A stretch of 24,014 nucleotides of DNA from an uncultured Veillonella sp. (lineage in GTDB: Bacteria; Bacillota; Negativicutes; Veillonellales; Veillonellaceae): contig NZ_CAJZFD010000007.1 in assembly GCF_915069625.1 (NCBI RefSeq), positions 1 to 24,014 on the forward strand. The letters run 5' to 3'. The position numbers and the translations under genes are program-made. The notes beneath the pieces are model-generated. The model did not search any database and had not been told where the DNA came from. It was given only the letters and a program-made list of their open reading frames with translations. This document shows positions 7,909-16,753 of the stretch, in pieces (the stretch's first letter is position 1; each line of letters begins with the position of its first letter).

Positions 7909-9383
7909 AATTTACCCTCCTTAGCCATAGTAGCTATTTTCCCTACAATATCTGATGTAGAATAACCTTCTTTAAATGAAAGCACCTCTACATGATCTAC
8001 GGACTCACGCCCAATAATGTCTTCTATTTTATAATCGCCGCCCTTAACAAGCGTATTAGGACGTAAATAAGCTAATAGTTCAGCTGGTGTATCCTCTTCG
8101 AATAACACCACACCATCGATACAACGCAATGCGCTTAATAATGCTGCTCTATCCTCTTCACGTACGATGGGACGCGTTTCCCCTTTTAGGCGTCTAACAG
8201 AATCATCGGAATTTAATCCAATAATTAAATGATCCCCTAACTGAGCCGCCTCTTGTAAATACGTAATATGTCCGCGATGAAGAATATCAAAACAACCATT
8301 AGTAAACACAACAGTTTCACCTTTGTTTTGCCATTGTGCAATAAGCTGCTTCATCTCTTCTTTTGTGTATAAAGGTTTAGATTGAACACTATGCTTAAAA
8401 GAATGCCATAAATCCAATAGTTCAGATCGGTGGATTGGATATGTGCCCACCTTAGATACGACAATGCCAGCAGCACCATTTGCGATATGTAATGCCAAAC
8501 GCATAGATAGACCGCTAGCAAGGCATGTCATCATCATAGATACAACCGTATCGCCTGCACCACTTACATCGAATACCTCTTGTTGTGTTGCCGGATTATG
8601 CCATGTGCGTCCATCCTTTGCAATAACAGTAATCCCTTTTGCAGACCGTGTAGCCACAATATATTCTAAATCAACATTAGCCAGTACTGACTTAGCTGCC
8701 TCTACGATGGTTGCATCATCGTTAGCTAACTTATGACCTACACATTCACCTAGTTCTTTTACATTCGGTGTAATGCAGGTTGCACCATTATATTTAGACC
8801 AGTCTGAACCTTTAGGATCAACAATGGTTTGTACGCCATACTCCTTAGCTAAACTAAAGATTTTTTTAAGCAATGTTGGTGTACAAACGCCTTTGCCATA
8901 GTCAGATACAACAATACCATTAATACCAGTCTTACATAGATTTTCTAGCCAAGCAGACAGTCGTTCCTCTTCCTCACTTGTTAAATCTGTAATCGTTTCA
9001 AAATCAAGGCGCATCATCTGTTGGCGATCCCCTAAGATACGCATTTTAGTAATGGTAGAACGATCATCACTCGTTAATAAACCTGTTGTATCAATCTTAT
9101 CAGCCTTTAGCAATTGTTGTAATAAACGACCATGGTCATCATTACCAGCAATAGCACCAAGATATACTGTGCAATCTAAATTTGATAAGTTTGACGCAAC
9201 ATTACCAGCGCCACCAAGCACTTCTTTCATCTTTGCCACGCGGTTTACAGGAACCGGTGCTTCCGGAGAAATACGACTTACATCACCAAAAACATAACGA
9301 TCTACCATCACATCACCTATAACGGCAATCTTTAGATTGGGTAGTTGTTTTGTCAAAAATTGATTAATGGTAGCATTTATCAT
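7905..9383 (-). CDS. hldE: Bifunctional heptose 7-phosphate kinase / heptose 1-phosphate adenylyltransferase
   Basis: A 493-residue two-domain enzyme, slightly longer than the 477 residues of E. coli HldE. The N-terminal ribokinase-like domain (about residues 15-320) has VIGDVMVDRYVFG, PEAPVPV, LGGAGNVASNL and the catalytic DVSGAGDTVV; it phosphorylates heptose 7-phosphate at C1. The C-terminal nucleotidyltransferase domain begins near residue 359 with FTNGCFDILHRGH (HxGH at about 370-373) and GLNSDDSVRRLKG, and makes ADP-heptose. The ORF is open to 9446, but the ATG at 9381-9383 has AGGTGG just upstream and starts the conserved part, so it is preferred. It is 96 nt downstream of gmhA, one of the larger gaps in the operon. 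Confidence 0.95.
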   Translation of the reverse strand: MINATINQFLTKQLPNLKIAVIGDVMVDRYVFGDVSRISPEAPVPVNRVAKMKEVLGGAGNVASNLSNLDCTVYLGAIAGNDDHGRLLQQLLKADKIDTTGLLTSDDRSTITKMRILGDRQQMMRLDFETITDLTSEEEERLSAWLENLCKTGINGIVVSDYGKGVCTPTLLKKIFSLAKEYGVQTIVDPKGSDWSKYNGATCITPNVKELGECVGHKLANDDATIVEAAKSVLANVDLEYIVATRSAKGITVIAKDGRTWHNPATQQEVFDVSGAGDTVVSMMMTCLASGLSMRLALHIANGAAGIVVSKVGTYPIHRSELLDLWHSFKHSVQSKPLYTKEEMKQLIAQWQNKGETVVFTNGCFDILHRGHITYLQEAAQLGDHLIIGLNSDDSVRRLKGETRPIVREEDRAALLSALRCIDGVVLFEEDTPAELLAYLRPNTLVKGGDYKIEDIIGRESVDHVEVLSFKEGYSTSDIVGKIATMAKEGKL

Positions 9384-9479
9384 AATCCACCTATTCCTTA
9401 CCACAATATACATGTATAACGAGTTATCTAAAAAACAGGGTTTCAAACATGTATCTATTTATAAATATGACCGTAATAG
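9384..9479 (-). other. Gap between gmhA and hldE
   Basis: A 96 nt AT-rich gap. It contains two ACATGT palindromes about 35 bp apart and TTGAAA on the minus strand, but no -10 at a proper distance from it. I see no convincing internal promoter or terminator, so hldE is probably transcribed from upstream. Confidence 0.4.
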
Positions 9480-10049
9480 TTAATAATCTTCTTCAATGAT
9501 TTCGCACATTATATGACCTGCTAGAATATGCATTTCTTGAATGCGAGCTGTCACATTGCTTGGAATAGCTAATGTAATATCACATAATTCAGCTAGTTTT
9601 CCACCGCCTTCACCTGTGAAAGCTATGGTGTGCATGCCGATAGAACGGGCCATTTCTGCAGCTTTTACAACATTCTTGGAGTTCCCAGATGTAGAAATTC
9701 CAATGAGAACGTCTCCTGTACGGCCTAAGCCCTCTACTTGACGTGCAAAAACAGATTCAAAATCATAGTCATTTGCAATAGCTGTTAATGCAGATGTATC
9801 AGTAGTCAATGCAACACCAGCAAGAGAGCGTCGTTCCTTTTTAAAGCGACAAATCAATTCAGCTGCTAAATGTTGAGAATCAGCAGCAGAACCACCATTA
9901 CCACAGAACAAAATTTTATTGCCATTCTCTAAAGCCGCCTTACAGCGATAGGCAATCTCTTGAATGGTATCCATATGCTCCATTGTCTTACCAAAGACTT
10001 CCAAATGCTCAGTAAAACGATCTGCAATGATTGGATTTAAATCAGTCAT
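9480..10049 (-). CDS. gmhA: Sedoheptulose 7-phosphate isomerase
   Basis: A 189-residue SIS-domain isomerase converting sedoheptulose 7-phosphate to D-glycero-D-manno-heptose 7-phosphate, the first committed step of heptose synthesis. It shows FCGNGGSAADSQHLAAEL with His60 and Glu64, GISTSGNSKNV (phosphate-binding Ser/Thr loop), and QEMHILAGH with Gln171 and His179. These match the E. coli GmhA zinc site residues with an offset of one. Length fits the 192 residues of E. coli. Its start overlaps the stop of the M19 dipeptidase gene by one base (TAATG at 10049). Confidence 0.95.
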   Translation of the reverse strand: MTDLNPIIADRFTEHLEVFGKTMEHMDTIQEIAYRCKAALENGNKILFCGNGGSAADSQHLAAELICRFKKERRSLAGVALTTDTSALTAIANDYDFESVFARQVEGLGRTGDVLIGISTSGNSKNVVKAAEMARSIGMHTIAFTGEGGGKLAELCDITLAIPSNVTARIQEMHILAGHIMCEIIEEDY

Positions 10050-10975
10050 TATAAAATCTCCTTTAACAGTCTATCTGCATTTTTCCAGAATAATTTTTCA
10101 CATTGTTCCACAGATAAACCAGCTTCTTTAAATGCATCGTATAATCGATACATTTCAGAAGTGTCTTTAATTTCTGTATCCGGCTTAATACCATCAAAAT
10201 CGGTTCCTAATGCCACAACATTCTCCCCGCCTTTATTGATGAGATATAAGCCATGCTTTACAATATCTTCAATCCGGCTTATTGGTGATGTGCCTAGAAA
10301 AGATTGAGCAAAGTTAAGGCCTATAACACCACCCTTATTAGCAATAAGCTTAATCAAATTATCTGGTAGATTTCTAGTATGGGCTGTAACTTCACGTGCA
10401 TTGGAGTGTGATGCTATAAATGGTACATCTAAAATATCTCCTAGTTGCTCAGTACCAGCATCATTTAGATGAGAACAATCGACGATTATCCCTAAATCTT
10501 GCATAGCCTCTACAAATTCAACGCCTTTTGATGTTAATTTTTTATGCTGCTCACCACAATGTGGCTCACCTAGTCCATTTGGATAATTCCAAGTAAGCGT
10601 AATAAGTCGAACCCCATCTTGATAAGCTTGCTTTAGTTTATCTAAATCGCCGCCTAGTACGCCGCCCTCTTCAATAGACATAAGAGCTCCAATCTTGCCA
10701 GATTTATACACAGACTCTACATCTTGATAAGAGAGCACATGTTGTATGTGCTCTCCATAGTGATGAATTTGTGATGTACATAAATTACGCATCGCTTCAT
10801 AACGACTATAAGGATCGTTTGTCTCACCAAGATTAATAAAAAGTGCGAAATCTTGCACCTTGCTGTGAGCTTTTTGTAATTTTTCTATATCGATTTTCCA
10901 AGTATTACGATACAAATCTCCACAATCAGGATGATCTATTAATTTCATTATCGTATCGCAGTGTAAATCTATCAT
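10049..10975 (-). CDS. Membrane dipeptidase, peptidase family M19
   Basis: A 308-residue zinc dipeptidase of the renal dipeptidase family, which cleaves dipeptides including those with D-residues at the C-terminal side. Metal ligands visible are IDLHCDTI (His5 and Asp7, the HxD motif), the bridging Glu in SIEEGGVLGG, VDCSHLND and ASHSNAREV for the two later His ligands, and GTDFDG. There is no signal peptide, so it is cytosolic despite the family name. It sits between nrdR (25 nt gap) and gmhA (1 nt overlap), an odd place for a peptidase; a link to peptidoglycan peptide recycling is possible but only inference. GAGG precedes the ATG at 10973-10975. Confidence 0.9.
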   Translation of the reverse strand: MIDLHCDTIMKLIDHPDCGDLYRNTWKIDIEKLQKAHSKVQDFALFINLGETNDPYSRYEAMRNLCTSQIHHYGEHIQHVLSYQDVESVYKSGKIGALMSIEEGGVLGGDLDKLKQAYQDGVRLITLTWNYPNGLGEPHCGEQHKKLTSKGVEFVEAMQDLGIIVDCSHLNDAGTEQLGDILDVPFIASHSNAREVTAHTRNLPDNLIKLIANKGGVIGLNFAQSFLGTSPISRIEDIVKHGLYLINKGGENVVALGTDFDGIKPDTEIKDTSEMYRLYDAFKEAGLSVEQCEKLFWKNADRLLKEIL

Positions 10976-11000
10976 AAAGCCTCACATATAGTATTAGTAA

Positions 11001-11477
11001 TTAACTACGTTTTGGTTTTTTAGCATCTAGTTTTTTTAATGCTTTCAGTTCTTCCATAAAGCTATCAATGTTATCAAACTTACGATATACGCTGGCAAAT
11101 CGAACATATGCAACTTGGTCGATATCTTTTAATTGTTGCAATACAAGTTCACCTATACGATCAGTAGTTACCTCTTGATTGATTTCATTACGAATATCGC
11201 GCTCTACATCATTCACTACTTGTTCCATCACAGACATTGGTACGGTACGTTTATCACAAGAACGCAATAAACCATTTAATAATTTACCGCGATCAAATAA
11301 TTCACGACGTCCGTTTTTCTTTAATACCATAAGTGGTACTTCTTCTATAATTTCATAGGTAGTAAAGCGACGGCCACAATTGATACATTCGCGGCGACGG
11401 CGAATACTATTACCTTCATCAGTCGTTCTAGAGTCTGTTACCTTCGTGTCTGTGTGTTGGCAATAAGGACATCTCAT
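11001..11477 (-). CDS. nrdR: Transcriptional repressor of ribonucleotide reductase genes
   Basis: A 158-residue NrdR. The N-terminal zinc ribbon has Cys3, Cys6, Cys31 and Cys34 (MRCPYC and ECINCGRRF), followed by an ATP-cone domain from about residue 49 (VLKKNGRRELFDRGKL) that senses ATP/dATP. NrdR binds paired palindromic boxes near nrd promoters when dATP is high. Length matches the usual 150-160. The ATG at 11475-11477 has AAGGAG nine bases upstream. It is the first gene of the long left-hand run, and its own upstream region has an NrdR-box-like site at 11537-11552, which suggests autoregulation. Confidence 0.96.
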   Translation of the reverse strand: MRCPYCQHTDTKVTDSRTTDEGNSIRRRRECINCGRRFTTYEIIEEVPLMVLKKNGRRELFDRGKLLNGLLRSCDKRTVPMSVMEQVVNDVERDIRNEINQEVTTDRIGELVLQQLKDIDQVAYVRFASVYRKFDNIDSFMEELKALKKLDAKKPKRS

Positions 11478-11536
11478 CTGTTACTACTCCTTTTTTAATA
11501 ATCACTCTAAAATAGTGCATAATACGCCCATTTTCT

Positions 11537-11552
11537 CTACTATATATAGTAC
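11537..11552 (-). promoter_or_regulatory. NrdR-box-like palindrome upstream of nrdR
   Basis: GTACTATATATAGTAG on the minus strand contains the 14 bp perfect palindrome TACTATATATAGTA (11538-11551). Its central ACTATATATAGT agrees with the published NrdR-box consensus acaCwAtATaTwGtgt at all twelve core positions. NrdR boxes normally occur in pairs; a weaker dyad CACTATTTTAGAGTG starts about 34 bp nearer the gene. The site is about 60 bp before the nrdR start. Confidence 0.6.
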
Positions 11553-11564
11553 CATGAAAGCCTT

Positions 11565-11603
11565 TAAAATACAAAGAATCCCTAGGATTTCCTAGGGATT
11601 CTT
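11565..11603 (-). terminator. Intrinsic terminator downstream of pyc
   Basis: AAGAATCCCTAGG and CCTAGGGATTCTT form a 13 bp perfect stem with a 4-base loop (11574-11603), followed on the minus strand by TGTATTTT. It lies about 70 bp after the pyc stop and ahead of nrdR, separating the two units. Confidence 0.8.
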
Positions 11604-11674
11604 CATTATTCTAGAGCATTTTATGTTATGAAATACTTTAGAAATAATATTTTTAATTTTATCTACTATTCTAA

Positions 11675-14600
11675 CTATCGTTTAGGAGCATCTTCAACGC
11701 GAAGCAAGCAGTCGCCAGATTCAATGCGGCTACCTTCACGAACTAGGATTTCTTCTACGATACCATCGATAGGAGCAGTAATTGTAGTTTCCATCTTCAT
11801 CGCTTCTGTAACGATCAATGGCTCACCTTTAGCTACAGATTGACCATTTTTAACGAGAATCTTAACAACGGAACCAGACAATGTAGCACCAATTTCACCA
11901 GGGTTAGATTCATCCGCTTTACGACGAACAACGCCAGTAGTCTTAGCATGTTTATCATGAACTTTAATACCACGAGGTTGACCATTGAACTCGAACAATA
12001 CGATACGGTTACCATCTTCATCTGGTTCAGATAAGCCGTTCATTTTGATGATAAGTGTTTTACCTTTTTCGATAGTTACTTGAATTTCTTCGCCCCGTTT
12101 CATACCGAAGAAGAATGTTGGAGTATCAAGTACAGATACATTACCAAAGTCTTTTTTAAATTTATTGTAATCTTGGTAAACCTTAGGGTACAAGCAGTAT
12201 GCACTGATATCTTCATCAGTTGTTTGAGCACCCATTTCACTCAATTCATGGCGAACATGTTCAAAGTCTGTTGGAGGCAATACTGCACCTGGACGAACTG
12301 TGATTGGTTTTGCACCTTTCAAGATAATTTTTTGTAACTCTTCAGGGAATCCTTGGTATGGAGTGCCAAGTCGACCTTCAAAGAATTCAACTACGGATTG
12401 AGGGAAGTCTAATACATCTCCCTTTTCGTAAATATCTTTTTCAGTCAAGTTATTTTGTACCATGTACAATGTCATATCACCTACAACTTTAGAGGAAGGC
12501 GTTACTTTGATGATATCACCAAACATCATGTTTACTTGATGGTACATTTTCTTAATATCAGACCAACGATCACCAAGGCCTACCATCTTAGCTTGTTGTT
12601 GCAAGTTAGAATATTGACCACCTGGCATTTCATGTTGATATACTTCAGTGTTAGGATATGCTTCTGCTTTATCTACACCTTTGTAGTAAGGACGAATGCT
12701 GCCAAAGTAATGCGACATTTCTTCCATGTAATCAATGTTCATTTCAGGTTGACGGTCATGTCCACTCAATGCATAGTACATGGAGTTCATGCTAGGTTGA
12801 GATGTACCATTAGCAAATGCAGAGTATGCTAAGTCGATAACGTCTACACCAGCATCTACAGCGCGACCATAGGAATAGATAGCATTGCCAGAACCTTCAT
12901 GTGTATGTAAATGAATCGGTACAGTAACAGCATCTTTTAAGGCAGATACAAGATTATAAGCAGCTTGAGGTTTCAATAAACCAGCCATATCTTTGATGGC
13001 AATAATATTAGCACCCGCTTTTTCAAGCTCTTTAGCCATATTTACATAGTAGTCTAAATTGTATTTAGGACGGTTGCTATCAAGAATATCGCCTGTATAG
13101 CACAATGCTACTTCAGCAATTTTGTTTTGTGCACGAACTTCATCAATAGCTACATGCATATTATCAAGGCTATTTAAGCTATCGAATACACGGAATACAT
13201 CAATGCCATTAGCAGCAGCACGTTGGATAAATTGACGAACTACATTATCTGGATAAGATGTGTAACCTACAGCATTAGCACCACGAATAAGCATTTGAAG
13301 TAATGTATTAGGCACTTCGCGACGGAACATACGTAAGCGTTCCCATGGATCTTCATGTAAGAAACGATAGGATACGTCGAATGTAGCACCGCCCCAACAT
13401 TCCAAGGAGAATAAGTTAGGAACACCTTTTGCAGCACGACCAGCTACGCGTGCCATATCAATGGTACGTAAACGTGTAGCAAATAAGGATTGGTGAGCAT
13501 CACGCCATGTTGTATCTGTAAAGAATACTTGTTTTTGATCAGATAACCATTTACTGAAGCCTTCTGGTCCTAATTCATCAAATTTTTGTTTTGTACCAGC
13601 TGCTGGAGATACATCTAAATCAGATGGCATTTGAATTGGTTCAAAATCAGGTACCACTTGAGGACCTGCACCAGAGTAGCCATTGATTGTTACGTCAGCA
13701 ATGTAACGTAATAATTTAGTACCACGATCGCGGTCTGGTTTTAATTCAAACAATTCTGGATGGTCTTCAATGAAGTTAACAGTGTAGTTACCGCTTTGGA
13801 ATTCAGGATTTTCAAGAACGTTAATCAAGAAGTGAATATTAGTTTTAACGCCACGAATACGGAATTCTTTTAAACAACGAAGCATTTTACGAATAGTTTC
13901 TTCGTTGTTAGGACCGAATGCAGTCGCTTTTACAAGCAAGGAATCATAGTAAGGTGTTACTACGGCACCAGTGAAAGCATTACCAGAGTCTAAGCGGATA
14001 CCAAAGCCACCGGAGCTACGATATGCCAAGATTTTACCTGTATCAGGCATGAAGTTATTTTTAGGGTCTTCTGTAGTGATACGACATTGGATTGCAGTAC
14101 CTTTACAAGGAACTTCATCTTGTGCTGGAATACCTACTTCTGGGCTATGTAAGTCATAACCTTCAGCAATACGGATTTGAGAATGAACGATATCAATATC
14201 TGTAATCATTTCTGTTACAGTATGTTCTACTTGGATACGAGGGTTAACTTCGATGAAATAGAAGGAACCATCAGCAGTTACCAAGAATTCTACAGTACCC
14301 GCATTAACGTAGCCAACATTTTTCATGATTTTTACAGCTGCATCACATACGGCTTTACGAGTTTCCAATGGCAATGCAAAAGCTGGAGCCATTTCAACAA
14401 CCTTTTGGTGACGACGTTGTACAGAGCAATCACGTTCATGTAAATGAACTACATTACCATGTTCATCACCTAAGATTTGTACTTCAATATGTTTAGGTTC
14501 AACAATAAGTTTTTCTACATATACATCATCATCGCCAAAGGCAGCTTTCGCTTCAGATTTAGCACGATCATATGCATCACGAAGATCTTCTTTACGATGA

Positions 14601-15121
14601 ACCTCACGCATACCACGGCCGCCGCCGCCATTTACGGCTTTGATCATCAATGGGAAACCATGAGTATTTGCAAATTCTTCTAATTGTTCAAAATCACGCA
14701 ATGCCCCATCAGAACCTGGAATCATTGGGATATCTGCCAATTTAGCTTGTGCACGAGCATTAACCTTATCGCCGAACATATTTAAATGTTCTACATGAGG
14801 TCCGATAAAGATGATACCTTCTTCACCGCAACGACGAGCGAACTCTTCGTTTTCAGACAAGAAACCATAACCTGGATGGATAGCATCAATATCATGTTCT
14901 TTTGCAATACGGATAATATCTTCAATATCAAGATATGCTTCAACAGGTTTTTTACCTTCCCCTACGAGATAGGCTTCGTCAGCTTGGTTACGGTGCAAGG
15001 ATAATGTATCCTCTTTGGAGTAAATGGCTACAGTTTTAATGCCCATTTCATTACATGCACGGAACACGCGGATTGCGATCTCACCACGGTTGGCAACCAA
15101 TACGGATTTAATTTTTCTCAT
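11675..15121 (-). CDS. pyc: Pyruvate carboxylase (single-chain, biotin-dependent)
   Basis: A 1148-residue cytosolic enzyme that carboxylates pyruvate to oxaloacetate at the expense of ATP. Domains in order: biotin carboxylase from VLVANRGEIAIRVFRA, with the ATP-grasp loop KAVNGGGGRGMREV and FIEVNPRIQVEHTVTE; carboxyltransferase from about residue 530 (FTDTTWRDAHQSLFATR, GGATFDVSYRFLHEDPW, HTHEGSGNA); and a C-terminal biotin carrier with EAMKMET, biotinyl-Lys near 1109. This is full length for the family. The ORF is open to 15145, but the ATG at 15119-15121 has GGAGG eight bases upstream and begins MRKIKSVLVANRGE, so it is chosen. In a Veillonella-like lactate fermenter the enzyme would feed the oxaloacetate-malate-succinate route. 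It is flanked by a terminator and a 285 bp upstream region, so probably monocistronic. Confidence 0.97.
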   Translation of the reverse strand: MRKIKSVLVANRGEIAIRVFRACNEMGIKTVAIYSKEDTLSLHRNQADEAYLVGEGKKPVEAYLDIEDIIRIAKEHDIDAIHPGYGFLSENEEFARRCGEEGIIFIGPHVEHLNMFGDKVNARAQAKLADIPMIPGSDGALRDFEQLEEFANTHGFPLMIKAVNGGGGRGMREVHRKEDLRDAYDRAKSEAKAAFGDDDVYVEKLIVEPKHIEVQILGDEHGNVVHLHERDCSVQRRHQKVVEMAPAFALPLETRKAVCDAAVKIMKNVGYVNAGTVEFLVTADGSFYFIEVNPRIQVEHTVTEMITDIDIVHSQIRIAEGYDLHSPEVGIPAQDEVPCKGTAIQCRITTEDPKNNFMPDTGKILAYRSSGGFGIRLDSGNAFTGAVVTPYYDSLLVKATAFGPNNEETIRKMLRCLKEFRIRGVKTNIHFLINVLENPEFQSGNYTVNFIEDHPELFELKPDRDRGTKLLRYIADVTINGYSGAGPQVVPDFEPIQMPSDLDVSPAAGTKQKFDELGPEGFSKWLSDQKQVFFTDTTWRDAHQSLFATRLRTIDMARVAGRAAKGVPNLFSLECWGGATFDVSYRFLHEDPWERLRMFRREVPNTLLQMLIRGANAVGYTSYPDNVVRQFIQRAAANGIDVFRVFDSLNSLDNMHVAIDEVRAQNKIAEVALCYTGDILDSNRPKYNLDYYVNMAKELEKAGANIIAIKDMAGLLKPQAAYNLVSALKDAVTVPIHLHTHEGSGNAIYSYGRAVDAGVDVIDLAYSAFANGTSQPSMNSMYYALSGHDRQPEMNIDYMEEMSHYFGSIRPYYKGVDKAEAYPNTEVYQHEMPGGQYSNLQQQAKMVGLGDRWSDIKKMYHQVNMMFGDIIKVTPSSKVVGDMTLYMVQNNLTEKDIYEKGDVLDFPQSVVEFFEGRLGTPYQGFPEELQKIILKGAKPITVRPGAVLPPTDFEHVRHELSEMGAQTTDEDISAYCLYPKVYQDYNKFKKDFGNVSVLDTPTFFFGMKRGEEIQVTIEKGKTLIIKMNGLSEPDEDGNRIVLFEFNGQPRGIKVHDKHAKTTGVVRRKADESNPGEIGATLSGSVVKILVKNGQSVAKGEPLIVTEAMKMETTITAPIDGIVEEILVREGSRIESGDCLLRVEDAPKR

Positions 15122-15406
15122 GTATTGCCTCCTACTAGCTTCCACAATTGTGAACTATCAGCTTTCAATTTTATTAATATATGAATATTCCCTATACTTA
15201 TAGTCAAAACAATATATTTGGATATCTCATCATTTTTTATGATGAGCATTATATTCATAATTACATATAACTATTATACAATATTTTCCACATATTTAAA
15301 GGATTATATTAATTACGAAATCATAAAATACATTAGTTGCTGTACATGACAAAAACTCATATGTCTTTTATCGATGCACATCGAACTAATTCTATATTCT
15401 ACGTTA
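15122..15406 (-). promoter_or_regulatory. Intergenic region upstream of pyc
   Basis: This 285 bp region is very AT-rich. On the minus strand TTGACT (15202-15207) is the best -35-like hexamer, but the -10 at 17-18 bp is weak; a perfect TATAAT lies further upstream (about 15272-15277) without a good -35. Two dyads are present: CTCATCAT-5-ATGATGAG (15226-15246) and TCGATG-CA-CATCGA (15371-15384), the latter just beyond the apeB stop. Neither is followed by a T-run. No riboswitch or RNA gene is recognised. Confidence 0.4.
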
Positions 15407-16753
15407 TTAATCACCTAAGAAATAATTCATTAATCGATTGAGTTGTTCTTGGTCATTGGCCCCCATTAACTCCCGTGCAGAATGCATTGCCAATAATGGT
15501 AACCCCACATCCATTGTTCTCATCGGCAACATAGCAGATGAAATAGACCCAACTGTAGATCCACCAGGTATATCAGAACGATTTACATAAATTTGGTAAT
15601 TTGCACCTGCTTCTTCACAAAGTCCCTTAACTATAGCAATTGCTCTTGCATCACCTGCATAAGATTGACTACATGCTATTTTAAGAGCCACCCCTTTATT
15701 AAGTGTAGGAATATTAGTGATATCATTTTTTTCAGGATAATTTGGATGCAAACCATGTGCTACATCGGAGGAAATCATGAATCCTTTTGAAATGAAACTA
15801 TCCATCTCTTGATTAGAATATCCTAATGCATCATATACTCGTTTAATAAGGTTTGGTAAAAGCATCCCTGCTCCGCCCTGTTTAGTACGACTCCCTACCT
15901 CTTCATTATCAAAGAGAATAGCACAACGTACACCATCAGCATTAGCCTTACGAGCCTGAATAATCCCTGAAAGTACACCAAAGCAAGATGTTAAATTATC
16001 TAAACGAGGCGCACTTATAAAATCGCCTTCAGTCCCTAATACACAGCCTTGTTCTGTTGGGTATAATGTCATTTCATAAGATAATATTTCAGATGGATCA
16101 CAGTTGACTTCATCAGCCAAGAACGTAGTCCACTCATCGTATTGAATATCAGATTCTGGGAATAGGCTTGGATTGTTCCGATCATTTAAAGATTTGCAAG
16201 AATTCGCCTTATCCTTACGATCCATCATTAATATAGGAAGCATTTCCTTTTGGCGATTCAATTTAACACCATCATTAACGGAACGATTCATATGTATAGC
16301 TAAGTTTGGAACGATTGCAATAGGACGTTTTGTATCAACTAATACAGAGTCTACATCAAAAGCATTATCACCTTTTAATACCACAGTACCCGCAGCCCCT
16401 AAAGGACGATCAAGCCATGTATTTTCAATGAGTCCACCGTACATTTCCACATTTAACTTGGTATAACCTTTTACGGATGTAATAGGATTTGGTTTAACCC
16501 GAATTGCAGGAAAGTCCGTATGCGCTGAAGCAATACGTAATGTGTGTTCTGGTTTCTTTCCTATATGAAAGGCAAACAAAGTAGTACCAAACACATTAAC
16601 TACATAAGAACCAGAGTCTAATTGCCACTCATCATCTAAATTAAGTTCTGTGAAACCTGAATCCAATAACATTTGTAAACTTGTATCTACTGTATGATAC
16701 GGAGATGTACAAGCACCAATATATTTCAATAACTGTTCATTATCAAATTTCAT
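15407..16753 (-). CDS. apeB: M18 family aminopeptidase (aminopeptidase 2 type)
   Basis: A 448-residue cytosolic M18 aminopeptidase. It begins LLKYIGACTSPYHTV, the typical aminopeptidase 2/DNPEP start, followed by ASAHTDFPAIRVKPNP (His78, Asp80), FDNEEVGSRTKQGG (catalytic Glu pair), SSDVAHGLHPNYPEK (metal Asp) and LLAMHSARELMG (metal His). These enzymes release acidic or neutral N-terminal residues from peptides. It is distinct in sequence from the M18 enzyme at 1842-3233. The ATG at 16751-16753 has GGAGGA upstream. It is separated from the transporter gene by a terminator and from pyc by 285 bp, so it seems to be its own unit. Confidence 0.93.
   Translation of the reverse strand: MKFDNEQLLKYIGACTSPYHTVDTSLQMLLDSGFTELNLDDEWQLDSGSYVVNVFGTTLFAFHIGKKPEHTLRIASAHTDFPAIRVKPNPITSVKGYTKLNVEMYGGLIENTWLDRPLGAAGTVVLKGDNAFDVDSVLVDTKRPIAIVPNLAIHMNRSVNDGVKLNRQKEMLPILMMDRKDKANSCKSLNDRNNPSLFPESDIQYDEWTTFLADEVNCDPSEILSYEMTLYPTEQGCVLGTEGDFISAPRLDNLTSCFGVLSGIIQARKANADGVRCAILFDNEEVGSRTKQGGAGMLLPNLIKRVYDALGYSNQEMDSFISKGFMISSDVAHGLHPNYPEKNDITNIPTLNKGVALKIACSQSYAGDARAIAIVKGLCEEAGANYQIYVNRSDIPGGSTVGSISSAMLPMRTMDVGLPLLAMHSARELMGANDQEQLNRLMNYFLGD

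Noticed and set aside
11840..14683. Several plus-strand open frames of 60-125 codons inside pyc
   Set aside because: They are antisense to a full-length conserved gene, have no ribosome sites and encode Cys/Phe/His-rich low-quality sequence; they are shadows of pyc.
15122..15145. Earlier ATG for pyc at 15145
   Set aside because: It would place the strong GGAGG site inside the coding region; the start at 15121 begins the conserved biotin carboxylase sequence.
15226..15246. Hairpin upstream of pyc as the apeB terminator
   Set aside because: It is about 160 bp after the apeB stop and the following bases on the minus strand are not T-rich. It may be regulatory instead.
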